From the NCBI RefSeq assembly GCF_023555375.1, contig NZ_JAJSEE010000005.1, positions 1 through 64,000 on the forward strand: a stretch of DNA of 64,000 nucleotides. Reading direction: 5' to 3'. This DNA comes from Guyparkeria hydrothermalis (lineage in GTDB: Bacteria; Pseudomonadota; Gammaproteobacteria; Halothiobacillales; Halothiobacillaceae). The notes under the pieces are model-generated. The model was given only the letters and a program-made list of their open reading frames with translations. It searched no databases and was not told the origin of the DNA. Both the position numbers and the translations under genes were made by a program. Shown here one piece after another: positions 25,370 through 38,443 of the stretch (the first letter of the stretch is position 1; every line of letters starts with the position of its first letter).

Positions 25370-25396
25370 CTTGAAAAGATGCCGGATGCCCCAAGA
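25370..25396 (+). promoter_or_regulatory. Sigma-32-like heat-shock promoter before grpE
   Basis: CTTGAAA (25370-25376) and CCCCAAGA (25389-25396) separated by 12 bases resemble the sigma-32 consensus CTTGAAA-N11-16-CCCCATNT. The site lies in the 162-base gap between hrcA and grpE. The -10 half overlaps a small hairpin, GATGCCCC/GGGGCATC (25386-25408). Confidence 0.7.
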
Positions 25397-25498
25397 GTCG
25401 GGGCATCGACACGAGCCTTGGTCATGCCGGATGCACTGTATGCCGGCGGCGGACCGGGCTTTACCCATCAATTCCATCCGCTTTTCAGGAGAGCTTCG

Positions 25499-26050
25499 AT
25501 GACGGACAAGCCGGTCGATCACGACGACATGAACCAGGAACAGCCGGAGCAGCCCGTCGAGGGCGAGGTCGAGCAGTCTGCCCAGTCAGGAGAGACGAGC
25601 GAGGTCGACGAGCTCAAGGCGAAGCTCGCCGAGAAGGAAGAGGAAGTCCTGCGCATCGCCGCCGAGATGCAGAACGTGCGCCACCGTGCCGAGCGCGACA
25701 TCGAGTCGGCGCGCAAGTTCGCCCTGGAGCGCTTCGTCGAGGGGCTGCTGCCGGTGGTCGATTCGCTCGAGCTGGGTATCGAGGCGGCCGAGAAGGAGAA
25801 CGCCACGCTGGAGAAGATCAAGGAGGGTGACGAGATGACCCTCAAGATGCTGATCCAGACGCTGGAGAAGTTCGGCGTCAAGGCCGTTCACCCGATCGGC
25901 GAGCGCTTCAACCCGGAGCACCACCAGGCCATCAGCCTGCAGCCGCACGACGGCGATCCCGATCACGTCGTCGACGTGATGCAGAAGGGCTACCTCCTGA
26001 AGGACCGCGTCGTCCGTCCGGCCATGGTGGTCGTCTCGAAGCCGAAGTAA
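25499..26050 (+). CDS. grpE: Nucleotide exchange factor GrpE
   Basis: Releases ADP from DnaK. The 183-residue protein has an acidic N-terminal tail, a long coiled coil (about residues 35-95, [32 protein letters not shown]) and the C-terminal beta wing with [12 protein letters not shown] and [23 protein letters not shown] 25499 follows CAGGAGAGC; an in-frame start 40 codons upstream lacks family sequence. It is the second gene of the chaperone cluster. Confidence 0.97.
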   Translation: MTDKPVDHDDMNQEQPEQPVEGEVEQSAQSGETSEVDELKAKLAEKEEEVLRIAAEMQNVRHRAERDIESARKFALERFVEGLLPVVDSLELGIEAAEKENATLEKIKEGDEMTLKMLIQTLEKFGVKAVHPIGERFNPEHHQAISLQPHDGDPDHVVDVMQKGYLLKDRVVRPAMVVVSKPK

Positions 26051-26080
26051 GGCGCTCGAGGGGCGATTTGCCGCGGGTGG

Positions 26081-26107
26081 CTTGAAAAATCACGGCTCGC
26101 CCGCACG
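26081..26107 (+). promoter_or_regulatory. Sigma-32-like heat-shock promoter before dnaK
   Basis: CTTGAAA (26081-26087) and CCCGCACG (26100-26107), again 12 bases apart, in the 151-base gap between grpE and dnaK. The -35 half is perfect and the -10 half is a weaker match. Confidence 0.6.
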
Positions 26108-26201
26108 TCCAAGCACAAGGGCGGGTGCGGTGCCCGAGCAAGGCACCGGGCCGCGCCAACCGAATTTCGCATTCAACACAGAACTCTGGAGACACGATTT
26201 T

Positions 26202-28124
<1,923 letters not shown>

Positions 28125-28142
28125 GTCGTCTCCTCGAGCTGG

Positions 28143-28176
28143 AAAATCATCCGCCCTGCCGGGCGGGTGATTTTTT
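28143..28176 (+). terminator. Rho-independent terminator after dnaK
   Basis: A 14-bp stem (AAAATCATCCGCCC with GGGCGGGTGATTTT, one wobble) ending in six T. Only part of the transcription is likely to read through to dnaJ. Confidence 0.9.
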
Positions 28177-28305
28177 GTGTCACGCCCCGGCGTGGCACCC
28201 GCATTCCATGGACGGGCCGTCCGGCAACGGGGCCCGTTCAGCATTATTCCGGCCCGTGGGCGTGCGCCCGGGGGCCCAGATCCGAATCAGCCGCAGAGAT
28301 CGACC

Positions 28306-29460
28306 ATGGCAAAACGTGACTACTACGAGGTGCTGGGGGTCAGCAAGAATGCCTCGGCCGACGAACTGAAGAAGGCCTATCGCCGCCTGGCGATGAAACA
28401 CCACCCGGACCGCAACCCGGGCGACGAGCAGGCCGAGACGCTGTTCAAGGAGGCCAAGGAGGCCTACGAGGTGCTCTCCGATCCGCAGAAGCGGTCGGCC
28501 TACGACCAGTTCGGTCATGCCGGGGTCGACGGCCAGGGCGCCGGTGGCTTCGGTGGCGGCGGCTTCGGCGGTGGTGCCGGGTTCGCCGACATCTTTGGCG
28601 ATGTCTTCGGCGACATCTTTGGCGGCGGACGCGCCCGGGGCGGCGCCTCGCGCGGGGCCGACCTGCAGTACAACCTCAAGCTGTCGCTCGAGGAGGCCGT
28701 GCGCGGCACCACGGTCGAGATCCGCATCCCGACCACCGAGCCCTGCGAGACCTGCGACGGCAGCGGCGCCAAGCCCGGTACCGGCAAGACCACCTGTACC
28801 ACCTGCGGCGGCCAGGGCGCGGTGCGCATCCAGCAGGGCTTCTTCGCCATCCAGCAGCCTTGCCCCGACTGCGGCGGCGAGGGGCAGAAGATCGAGGACC
28901 CTTGCACGGATTGTGGCGGCACGGGTCGGATCGAGACGCAGAAGACCCTCTCGGTCAAGATCCCGGCCGGCGTGGATACCGGCGATCGCATCCGGCATTC
29001 CGGCGAGGGGGCGCCGGGCGAGAAGGGCGGCCCGCCGGGGGATCTGTACATCCTGATCGACATCAAGCCGCACCCGCTGTTCCGGCGCGACGACGCGGAT
29101 CTCCTGTGCGACATGCCGATCAGCTTCACCACGGCCGCGCTCGGTGGCGAGATCGAGGTGCCCACGCTCGACGGCAAGGTGAGCCTGAAGATCCCGGCCG
29201 AGACGCAGACCGGCAAGGTGTTCCGCCTGCGCGGCAAGGGCGTGCGCCCGGTGCGCGGCGGCACGCAGGGCGATCTCCTGGTGACCGTGCACGTCGAGAC
29301 GCCGGTCAAGCTCAACGACGAGCAGCGCGAGCTCCTCCAGGCGTTCGAGCGGTCGCTGGGCAGCGGCGAGGGCGACGGCGTGGCCAAGAAGCACCGCCCG
29401 CGCCAGCATTCGTTCCTCGACTCGGTCAAGCGCTTCTTCGACGACCTGCGCGGCGACTGA
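28306..29460 (+). CDS. dnaJ: Chaperone DnaJ (Hsp40)
   Basis: A 384-residue type I J-protein. The J domain is at residues 1-70 with the HPD motif in [10 protein letters not shown]. It is followed by a Gly/Phe-rich region, then four zinc-finger repeats [24 protein letters not shown] and CTDCGGTG, and the C-terminal client-binding domains. ATG 28306 gives the family start [12 protein letters not shown]. It follows dnaK after a terminator and a gap of about 180 bases, so it may have its own promoter. Confidence 0.98.
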   Translation: MAKRDYYEVLGVSKNASADELKKAYRRLAMKHHPDRNPGDEQAETLFKEAKEAYEVLSDPQKRSAYDQFGHAGVDGQGAGGFGGGGFGGGAGFADIFGDVFGDIFGGGRARGGASRGADLQYNLKLSLEEAVRGTTVEIRIPTTEPCETCDGSGAKPGTGKTTCTTCGGQGAVRIQQGFFAIQQPCPDCGGEGQKIEDPCTDCGGTGRIETQKTLSVKIPAGVDTGDRIRHSGEGAPGEKGGPPGDLYILIDIKPHPLFRRDDADLLCDMPISFTTAALGGEIEVPTLDGKVSLKIPAETQTGKVFRLRGKGVRPVRGGTQGDLLVTVHVETPVKLNDEQRELLQAFERSLGSGEGDGVAKKHRPRQHSFLDSVKRFFDDLRGD

Positions 29461-29555
29461 GCGTCGCGGAATCCGACGCTCGCCAGGTCCGTCCGGACGG
29501 GCGGCGAACGCGGCGGCCCGCCCGCCACCGATTGGCGGATGGCCGCGGTATCGCA

Positions 29556-29584
29556 TTGACTTTGCCGGGCGTTGTCTTTATATT
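29556..29584 (+). promoter_or_regulatory. Strong sigma-70 promoter of the rimP-nusA-infB operon
   Basis: TTGACT (29556-29561), 17 bases, TATATT (29579-29584). This is the best -35/-10 pair seen in the window, 95 bases downstream of dnaJ and about 120 bases before rimP. Confidence 0.85.
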
Positions 29585-29622
29585 CCGGTTCCCGCGAACA
29601 TTGGCTTTAAGAGTGATGCCGG

Positions 29623-29642
29623 GCCCCATATGGGGCTTTTTT
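29623..29642 (+). terminator. Leader terminator (attenuator) before rimP
   Basis: The palindrome GCCCCATATGGGGC followed by six T lies between the promoter (29556-29584) and rimP, about 30 bases after the expected start of transcription. No gene is interrupted before it, so it can only act as an attenuator for the operon. Confidence 0.8.
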
Positions 29643-29704
29643 ATTTTCCCGGCTCCCGGTCTTGCGAACAGGACGGGTTCAACCAGCAGAGGGTGCAGTT
29701 AGAC

Positions 29705-30217
29705 GTGCAGAGAATCCCGGCGGCGATCGAGGACATGCTCAAACCGGTGGTCGAGGACCTCGGTTTCGAGTGGGTCGGCGGCGAGTTCCGCGGCGGCCCG
29801 TCCGGCCTGCTGCGCGTTTACATCGACCACCCGGACGGCATGACGCTGGATCACTGCGCCGACGTGAGTCACGCCCTGGCTGGCGTGCTCGATGTCGAGG
29901 ACCCGTTCCCGGGCGCCTACCGGCTGGAGGTTTCCTCGCCGGGCGTCGAGCGGCCGATGTTCCGCACCGAGGATTTCGCCCGTTTCGTCGGGCACCGCGT
30001 ACGCCTGCGGCTGTACAAGCCGGTGGCGAAGCAGAAGAAGTTCGAGGGCGTCATTCAGGGCGTCGATGGCGAGGACATCACCGTCCTCGTCGACGAGGTG
30101 GGCGAGCTGGTCTTCCGTTTCGAGGAGGCCGAGAAGGCCCATCTGGTCTACGAGTTTGCCGACAACAGCAAGCGTGGCCGCAACAAGCGTAAGAAGCGGC
30201 GCACGGCGCGGAAATAG
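29705..30217 (+). CDS. rimP: Ribosome maturation factor RimP
   Basis: Needed for 30S subunit maturation. The 170-residue product aligns with E. coli RimP: DHCADVSHALAGVLDVEDPFPGAYRLEVSSPGVERPMF is the signature. The C-terminal tail is very basic (SKRGRNKRKKRRTARK). The start is ambiguous. I chose GTG 29705 behind AGAGGG; GTG 29693 is possible, and the frame stays open into the leader terminator. It is the first gene of a long operon through nusA, infB, rbfA and truB. Confidence 0.92.
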   Translation: MQRIPAAIEDMLKPVVEDLGFEWVGGEFRGGPSGLLRVYIDHPDGMTLDHCADVSHALAGVLDVEDPFPGAYRLEVSSPGVERPMFRTEDFARFVGHRVRLRLYKPVAKQKKFEGVIQGVDGEDITVLVDEVGELVFRFEEAEKAHLVYEFADNSKRGRNKRKKRRTARK

Positions 30218-30235
30218 AGCGATCTGGCTAGCAAC

Positions 30236-31729
30236 ATGAACAAAGAAATCCTTTTTGTCGTCGATTCGGTTTCCAACGAGAAGGGCGTCGAGCGCGACGT
30301 GATCTTCGAGGCGATCGAGGCCGCGCTTGCCCAGGCAGCGCGCAAGCGCCATGGCGGTGACATCGAGACGCGCGTCGAGATCGACCGGGAAGACGGCAGC
30401 TATCGCACCTTCCGTCGCTGGCTGGTGGTCGAGGGCGAGACCTCCGAGCACCCCGAGCGCGAGATCATCCTCGAGGCCGCCCAGATGGACGACCCCGAGG
30501 TGCAACTCGGCGACTACATCGAGGAAGAGATCGAGTCGGCCGAGTTCGGGCGCATCGCCGCCCAGGCCGCCAAGCAGGTCATCGTGCAGAAGGTGCGCGA
30601 GGCCGAGCGCCGCCAGGTCGTCGACGCCTACATCGATCGCAAGGGCACCCTGATCATGGGGCTGGTCAAGCGCATCGATCGCGGCAACGTCATCCTGGAC
30701 CTGGGCGGCAATGCCGAGGCGATGATCCCGCGCGACGAGATGATCGGCCGAGAGGCGGTTCGTCCCGGCGACCGCCTGCGTGGCTATGTCACCGACGTGC
30801 GCCACGAGCCGCGTGGTCCGCAGATCTTCGTCTCGCGCACGGCGCCGGAATTCCTGATCGAGCTGTTCAAGCTCGAGGTGCCGGAAATCTCCCAGGGGCT
30901 GATCGAGATCGTCAACGCGGCCCGCGACCCGGGCCTGCGCGCCAAGATCGCCGTGCTCTCCAACGACCCGCGCATCGACCCGGTGGGCACCTGTGTCGGC
31001 ATGCGCGGTTCGCGCGTCCAGTCGGTGACCAACGAGCTCTCCGGCGAGCGGATTGATATCATCGTCTGGGACGAGAACCCGGCCCAGTTCGTCATCAACG
31101 CGATGTCGCCGGCCGAGGTGGTCTCGATCGTGGTCGACGAGGACGCGGGCAGCATGGACGTGGCGGTCAGCGAGGAGAACCTCTCCAAGGCGATCGGTCG
31201 CGGCGGCCAGAACGTCCGCCTGGCGAGCCAGCTCACCCGCTGGCAGATCAATGTCATGAGCGAAGAGCAGGCGATCGAAAAGGGCGAAACCGAGACCCGA
31301 CGCATCGTCGAGCAGTTCATGGAGGCATTGGACGTCGACCAGGAAGTGGGCGAGGTGTTGGTCGAGGCCGGCTTCACCACCATCGAGGAAATCGCCTACG
31401 TGCCCACCGAGGAGCTGCTCGAGGTCGAGGGCTTCGACGAGGGCATCGTCGAGGAACTGCGCAACCGTGCCCGCGACGCCCTGCTGACCATGGCGATCTC
31501 CGGTGGCGGCGACGCCGAGGAGGAGGCCGAGTCGGCCGGCGAGGCGCTGGCGCTCGAGGAACTCGACGGGATGACGGCCGACCTGGCCGCCAACCTGCGC
31601 GAGAACAACATCAAGGACTCGGAAGACGTTGCCGAGCTGTCCATTGATGAGTTGACGGAATACGAAGGCGTGGACGAGGAGCTTGCCGGGCGGCTGATCA
31701 TGGCCGCACGCGCACCCTGGTTTGCCTGA
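30236..31729 (+). CDS. nusA: Transcription elongation/termination factor NusA
   Basis: Binds RNA polymerase and controls pausing, termination and antitermination. The 497-residue protein has the N-terminal polymerase-binding domain, an S1 domain (about 135-200, LIMGLVKRIDRGNVILDLG), two KH domains (GMRGSRVQSVTNELSGERIDII and AIGRGGQNVRLASQLT), and two acidic C-terminal repeats (about 360-495). It lies 18 bases after rimP. In E. coli NusA autoregulates this operon, which fits the leader terminator here. Confidence 0.98.
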   Translation: MNKEILFVVDSVSNEKGVERDVIFEAIEAALAQAARKRHGGDIETRVEIDREDGSYRTFRRWLVVEGETSEHPEREIILEAAQMDDPEVQLGDYIEEEIESAEFGRIAAQAAKQVIVQKVREAERRQVVDAYIDRKGTLIMGLVKRIDRGNVILDLGGNAEAMIPRDEMIGREAVRPGDRLRGYVTDVRHEPRGPQIFVSRTAPEFLIELFKLEVPEISQGLIEIVNAARDPGLRAKIAVLSNDPRIDPVGTCVGMRGSRVQSVTNELSGERIDIIVWDENPAQFVINAMSPAEVVSIVVDEDAGSMDVAVSEENLSKAIGRGGQNVRLASQLTRWQINVMSEEQAIEKGETETRRIVEQFMEALDVDQEVGEVLVEAGFTTIEEIAYVPTEELLEVEGFDEGIVEELRNRARDALLTMAISGGGDAEEEAESAGEALALEELDGMTADLAANLRENNIKDSEDVAELSIDELTEYEGVDEELAGRLIMAARAPWFA

Positions 31730-31820
31730 ATCGGTCGGCGATTGCCCGAACCGTCGCCCTCGGCAGGTGCCGAGGCGTGAAATCACTGTTTGATAGTTTG
31801 TAGGACCACAGGAGTCGTTA

Positions 31821-34436
31821 ATGTCCGAGGTCACGGTTAAAGAATTGGCAAAAGTGGTAGGCGCCACCCCGGAACGGCTGCTCGAGCAACTGGCCGAAGC
31901 GGGCGTTTCGGCGTCTTCCGTGGATGCCAGTGTCAGTGACGACGACAAGATGAAGCTGCTGGCCCATCTGCGCAAGTCGCGCTCGTCGGGCGAGGGAGAG
32001 GCCAAGAAGCCGTCCTCGCGCATCACGCTCAAGCGTCGTTCGCAGCAGGAAATCAAGGTCGGCGGCGGCGCCCGTGGCGGCAAGACCGTCGCGGTCGAGT
32101 ACCGTCGCCGCAAGACCTACGTCCCGCGTGACGAGGTCGAGCAGCCCGAAGAGGCCGAGCAGGTCGAGCAGCCGGCCGAGGAAGTGACCCCGACTGCTGC
32201 GGTTGAAGAGCAGCAGCCGGCTGCCGAGGCAGCCCCGGCCGTCGAGGAGACGTCCAAGGCCGAGGCAGCCGAGCCGGTCGAAGCCGACGAGACGCCGGCC
32301 GAGCCCGAGCCGGTCGCCGAGCCGGCGGCCGAGGCCGAGGAGCAGCCCGCCGAGGAACCGGTTGAAGAGACCGCCGCCGAGGAGAGTGCCCCGGTAGAAG
32401 ACGCGGCGGCCGAGGCCGGTGAAGACAAGGACGACGGCAAGAAGAAATCCCGCCTGCGCATCGTTGCCATGCCGGAAGAGGCGCCGGGCATCCCGGTCTC
32501 CGCCGACGAAGGCAAGCCGAAGCGTGGCAAGCACGGTGGCAAGGGCCGCCATGCACGCGAAAACGCCCGCGAGGAACTCCACCTGGGCGCCGGCGCCGGT
32601 CGTCGTCGCAAGAAGGGCAAGAAGGGCGCGGCGTCCAAGACCGCCGTGGCCACCCGCCACACCTTCGAGAAGCCGACTGCCCCGGTGGTCCGCGACGTCA
32701 ACGTCCCCGAGTCGATCTCGGTCGAGGACCTGGCCCAGCGCATGGCCGTCAAGGGCGTCGACGTGGTCAAGACCCTGTTCAACATGGGCGTGATGGCCAC
32801 CATCAACCAGGTGCTCGATCAGGACACCGCGATCCTGGTGGTCGAGGAGATGGGCCACAAGCCGCATGCCGAGTCCGAGACGGCGATCGAGGACGAGGCG
32901 CTCAAGCAGGTCGAGCAGGGCGAGGCCAAGCCGCGTCCGCCGGTGGTCACCGTGATGGGCCACGTCGACCACGGCAAGACCTCGCTGCTCGACTACATCC
33001 GTACCGCCAAGGTCACCGCGGGCGAGGCCGGCGGCATTACCCAGCACGTGGGGGCCTATCACGTCGATACGCCGCGCGGCACCGTCACCTTCCTCGATAC
33101 CCCGGGCCACGAGGCGTTCACCGCCATGCGTGCCCGTGGGGCGAGCGCGACCGACGTGGTCGTGCTGGTCGTGGCGGCCGATGACGGCGTCATGCCGCAG
33201 ACGAAGGAAGCGATCCACCACGCCCGGGCCGGCAACGTGCCGATGGTCGTGGCGGTCAACAAGATCGACAAGGACGGCGCCGACCCCGAGCGCGTCCGTG
33301 CCGAGCTTTCCCAGGAGGAAGTGATCTCCGAGGAGTGGGGTGGCGACACCCAGTTCGTGCACGTCTCCGCGCACACCGGCGAAGGCATCGACCAACTGCT
33401 CGAGGCGATCTTGCTGCAGGCCGAGCTCCAGGAGCTCAAGGCCCCGGTCGAGGGTCACGCCATCGGGACCGTGGTCGAGTCCTCGCTCGAGAAGGGGCGC
33501 GGCCCGGTCGCGACCATCCTCGTGCAGAGCGGCACGCTCAAGAAGGGCGACACCGTTGTCGTGGGCAAGGAGTACGGCCGGGTCCGTGCCCTGCTCGACG
33601 AGAACGGCCAGCAGGTCAAGTCGGCCGGCCCGTCGATCCCCGTGGTCGTGCTGGGCCTGTCCGGCACGCCGGAGGCCGGCGACGAGCTGGTGGTGATCGA
33701 GGACGAGCGCAAGGCGCGCGAGATCGCCGAGTTCCGCGAGGCCAAGCAGCGTGATTCGCGCCTGGCCGCCCAGCAGGCCGCCAAGCTCGAGAACCTGTTC
33801 GAGCAGATGAAGGAAGGCGAGGTCGAGTCGCTCAACGTGCTGGTCAAGGCCGACGTGCAGGGCTCGGCGGAAGCCATCCGCGACAGTCTGCAGAAGCTGT
33901 CGACCGACGAGGTCAAGGTCAACGTGCTGATGAGCGGCGTCGGTGGCATCAACGAGTCCGACATCAACCTCGCCTCGACCTCGAGCGCGATCGTGATCGG
34001 CTTCAACGTCCGTGCCGACGCCGCCGCTCGCAAGACGGCCGGCGAGCAGGACGTCGAGATCCGCTACTACTCGGTCATCTACGAGATGCTCGACGACGTC
34101 AAGGCGGCCATGAGCGGTCTGCTGGGTACCGAGACCCAGGAGAAGTTCGTCGGTCTCGCCGAGGTGCGCGACGTGTTCCGTTCGCCGAAGCTGGGCGCGA
34201 TCGCCGGCTGCATGGTCACCGAGGGCGTGGTCAAGCGGAACAACCCGATCCGCGTCCTGCGCGACAACGTCGTCATCTACGAGGGCGAGCTCGAGTCGCT
34301 GCGCCGCTTCAAGGACGACGTCCAGGAAGTGCGTTCCGGTATGGAGTGCGGTATCGGCGTGAAGAACTACAACGACGTCAAGGTCGGCGACCAGATTGAG
34401 GTCTTCGAGCGCGTCGAGGTCCAGCGGACCCTGTAA
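31821..34436 (+). CDS. infB: Translation initiation factor IF-2
   Basis: A GTPase that places initiator tRNA on the 30S subunit. The protein has 871 residues. The N-terminal 50 residues form the IF2-N helix module ([23 protein letters not shown]). There is then a long Glu/Ala/Pro linker (about 95-240), a second N module, the G domain with [17 protein letters not shown] near residue 376 and DTPGHEAF and NKIDK, and the C-terminal beta barrels. The strong ribosome site CAGGAG precedes ATG 31821. Confidence 0.98.
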   Translation: MSEVTVKELAKVVGATPERLLEQLAEAGVSASSVDASVSDDDKMKLLAHLRKSRSSGEGEAKKPSSRITLKRRSQQEIKVGGGARGGKTVAVEYRRRKTYVPRDEVEQPEEAEQVEQPAEEVTPTAAVEEQQPAAEAAPAVEETSKAEAAEPVEADETPAEPEPVAEPAAEAEEQPAEEPVEETAAEESAPVEDAAAEAGEDKDDGKKKSRLRIVAMPEEAPGIPVSADEGKPKRGKHGGKGRHARENAREELHLGAGAGRRRKKGKKGAASKTAVATRHTFEKPTAPVVRDVNVPESISVEDLAQRMAVKGVDVVKTLFNMGVMATINQVLDQDTAILVVEEMGHKPHAESETAIEDEALKQVEQGEAKPRPPVVTVMGHVDHGKTSLLDYIRTAKVTAGEAGGITQHVGAYHVDTPRGTVTFLDTPGHEAFTAMRARGASATDVVVLVVAADDGVMPQTKEAIHHARAGNVPMVVAVNKIDKDGADPERVRAELSQEEVISEEWGGDTQFVHVSAHTGEGIDQLLEAILLQAELQELKAPVEGHAIGTVVESSLEKGRGPVATILVQSGTLKKGDTVVVGKEYGRVRALLDENGQQVKSAGPSIPVVVLGLSGTPEAGDELVVIEDERKAREIAEFREAKQRDSRLAAQQAAKLENLFEQMKEGEVESLNVLVKADVQGSAEAIRDSLQKLSTDEVKVNVLMSGVGGINESDINLASTSSAIVIGFNVRADAAARKTAGEQDVEIRYYSVIYEMLDDVKAAMSGLLGTETQEKFVGLAEVRDVFRSPKLGAIAGCMVTEGVVKRNNPIRVLRDNVVIYEGELESLRRFKDDVQEVRSGMECGIGVKNYNDVKVGDQIEVFERVEVQRTL

Positions 34437-34446
34437 GGCGAACGCG

Positions 34447-34866
34447 ATGGCACAGGGTTTTCAGCGCCACCAGCGGGTGGCCGGCCAGATCAAGCGCGAG
34501 ATCGCCGAGCTGATCCGCGACTCCGGCGTGGACAGCGGGGCGAACGCGCCGCTGACCATGTTGACGGTCACGGACTGCGAGGTCTCGCGGGATCTCGCCC
34601 ATGCCCGCATCTTCTACAGCGTGCTCAATGCCAGCGAGCAGCCGGTCGCCGAGCAATGGCTCAACGAGGCAGCCGGTTACCTGCGCGGCGAGCTGGGTCA
34701 TCGCATGCGCCTGCGTATCGTCCCGCAGCTGACCTTCATCTTCGACAACTCGATCGAGCAGGGCATGCAGATGGATGCCCTGATCCGGGCGGTGCGCGAG
34801 CAGGACGGCGACGAGGACGATCCGTCCGACGAGTCGGACCCCATCGACACCGACGGCCGGCACTGA
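34447..34866 (+). CDS. rbfA: 30S ribosome-binding factor RbfA
   Basis: A KH-type protein that helps mature the 5' end of 16S rRNA and supports cold adaptation. It has 139 residues with FQRHQRVAGQIKREIAELI at the N-terminus and LRIVPQLTFIFDNSIEQGMQMDALI, the conserved core end. The tail is acidic (DGDEDDPSDESDPID). It starts 10 bases after infB. Confidence 0.96.
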   Translation: MAQGFQRHQRVAGQIKREIAELIRDSGVDSGANAPLTMLTVTDCEVSRDLAHARIFYSVLNASEQPVAEQWLNEAAGYLRGELGHRMRLRIVPQLTFIFDNSIEQGMQMDALIRAVREQDGDEDDPSDESDPIDTDGRH

Positions 34867-34885
34867 GCCGGCCGCGTCAGTTCGC

Positions 34886-35809
34886 ATGGCACGCAAGCGT
34901 CGCGGTCGCGAAATCAACGGCATCGTCCTGTTCGACAAGCCCCTGGGGCTCAGCTCGAACCAGGCGCTGCAGCGCGTGCGGCGGTTGTTCAACGCGGCGA
35001 AGGCCGGCCATACCGGCAGCCTCGACCCGGCCGCCAGTGGCCTGCTGCCGGTCTGCTTCGGCCAGGCGACCCGGATCTCGGGACTGTTGCTGGACGCCGA
35101 CAAGACCTACCGGGTCACCGGCCGGCTGGGTACGCGTACCGACAGCGGCGATCTCGAGGGCGAGGTGATCGAGACCCGCGAGGTCCCGCCGCTGGATGCC
35201 GAGGCGATGGAGGCCGTGCTGGCCCGTTTTCGTGGCCGCGTCGAACAGGTCCCGCCGATGTATTCGGCCCTCAAGCACGAGGGCAAGCGCCTCTACGAAC
35301 TGGCCCGCGAGGGCAAGACGGTCGAGCGCAAGGCGCGCACGATCGACTTCCACGAGGTCACCCTCGAGGCGCTCTCCTCGACCGAGTTCACCCTGCGGGT
35401 GCACTCGAGCAAGGGTGCCTACATCCGCACGCTGGTCGAGGATATCGGCGAGGCGCTCGGCTGCGGCGCGGTGGTGGCCGAGCTGCGCCGCATCGGACTG
35501 GGCCCCTGGTCGATGGACGAGCAGTCGACCTACCGGCTCGAGGAGCTCGAGGCGATGGTCGCCGAGGGCGGGCTCGACGCCCTCGATCGTGTTATCCTCC
35601 CGATCGATTCGGCGCTGGGCGCCTATCCGGCCGTCGTGCTGGATGCGGCCAGCGTCACACCAATTCGCCACGGTCATCCGGTGTTTGTGCCCAACGCGCC
35701 ACAAACCGGGTGGTTTCGACTCTACGCACCCGACGACCTCTTCCTGGGTATGGGGGAAGTGCTGGATGACGGGCGAACCGCGCCGCGACGATTGTTCGCG
35801 GCGTTGTAA
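34886..35809 (+). CDS. truB: tRNA pseudouridine(55) synthase TruB
   Basis: Makes pseudouridine at position 55 of the tRNA T loop. The protein has 307 residues. The catalytic aspartate lies in KAGHTGSLDPAASGLLPVCFG, and the substrate-recognition insert (about 70-130) and C-terminal PUA-like domain are present. Classical position between rbfA and rpsO. Confidence 0.97.
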   Translation: MARKRRGREINGIVLFDKPLGLSSNQALQRVRRLFNAAKAGHTGSLDPAASGLLPVCFGQATRISGLLLDADKTYRVTGRLGTRTDSGDLEGEVIETREVPPLDAEAMEAVLARFRGRVEQVPPMYSALKHEGKRLYELAREGKTVERKARTIDFHEVTLEALSSTEFTLRVHSSKGAYIRTLVEDIGEALGCGAVVAELRRIGLGPWSMDEQSTYRLEELEAMVAEGGLDALDRVILPIDSALGAYPAVVLDAASVTPIRHGHPVFVPNAPQTGWFRLYAPDDLFLGMGEVLDDGRTAPRRLFAAL

Positions 35810-35906
35810 GGGGCTTTTGGCCCAGACGCATTGCGGGACGGTGACCGGTCGTCACTGACCCGCGATGGACTTTTAAAGCTTCACCCAGGCAGATAGGAGA
35901 ACTCCC

Positions 35907-36176
35907 ATGTCCCTGAACGAAAAGACCACCGCCGAGATCGTTGCTGAGTTCGGCAAAGACGCGAACGACACCGGTTCCCCGGAAGTCCAGGTCGCGCTGC
36001 TGACCCAGCGGATCACGCACCTGACCGAGCACTTCGCGACCCACAAGCAGGATCACCACTCCCGCCGTGGCCTGCTCAAGCTGGTCAACCAGCGCCGCAA
36101 GATGCTCGACTATCTCAAGTCCAAGAGCTTGACCCGCTACCAGGACCTGATCAAAAAGCTGGGCCTGCGCAAGTAA
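35907..36176 (+). CDS. rpsO: 30S ribosomal protein S15
   Basis: A primary 16S rRNA-binding protein of the 30S platform. It has 89 residues with the standard sequence [37 protein letters not shown]. The ribosome site TAGGAGAAC precedes ATG 35907. A strong terminator at 36198-36223 separates it from pnp. Confidence 0.99.
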   Translation: MSLNEKTTAEIVAEFGKDANDTGSPEVQVALLTQRITHLTEHFATHKQDHHSRRGLLKLVNQRRKMLDYLKSKSLTRYQDLIKKLGLRK

Positions 36177-36197
36177 GCGCTTGCCGTTACACTAGGA

Positions 36198-36223
36198 ACC
36201 CGCCGCAAGCCGGCGGGTTTTTT
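36198..36223 (+). terminator. Rho-independent terminator between rpsO and pnp
   Basis: The stem ACCCGCCG/CGGCGGGT with loop CAAGC, ending in six T, 22 bases after rpsO. pnp is then transcribed by read-through or from its own promoter. Confidence 0.92.
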
Positions 36224-36287
36224 GTTTGCGGGGCCCTGAATGGCCCCGTCCCCATCACGAACACATTCGATACGTCAGGAGCCAAGC

Positions 36288-38372
<2,085 letters not shown>

Positions 38373-38443
38373 GGATCCAGCGGCTATGATGGTCCACGCC
38401 ACCGGCGGCCATCACGCCGGATGACCCGGGAGTTCGACACGCC

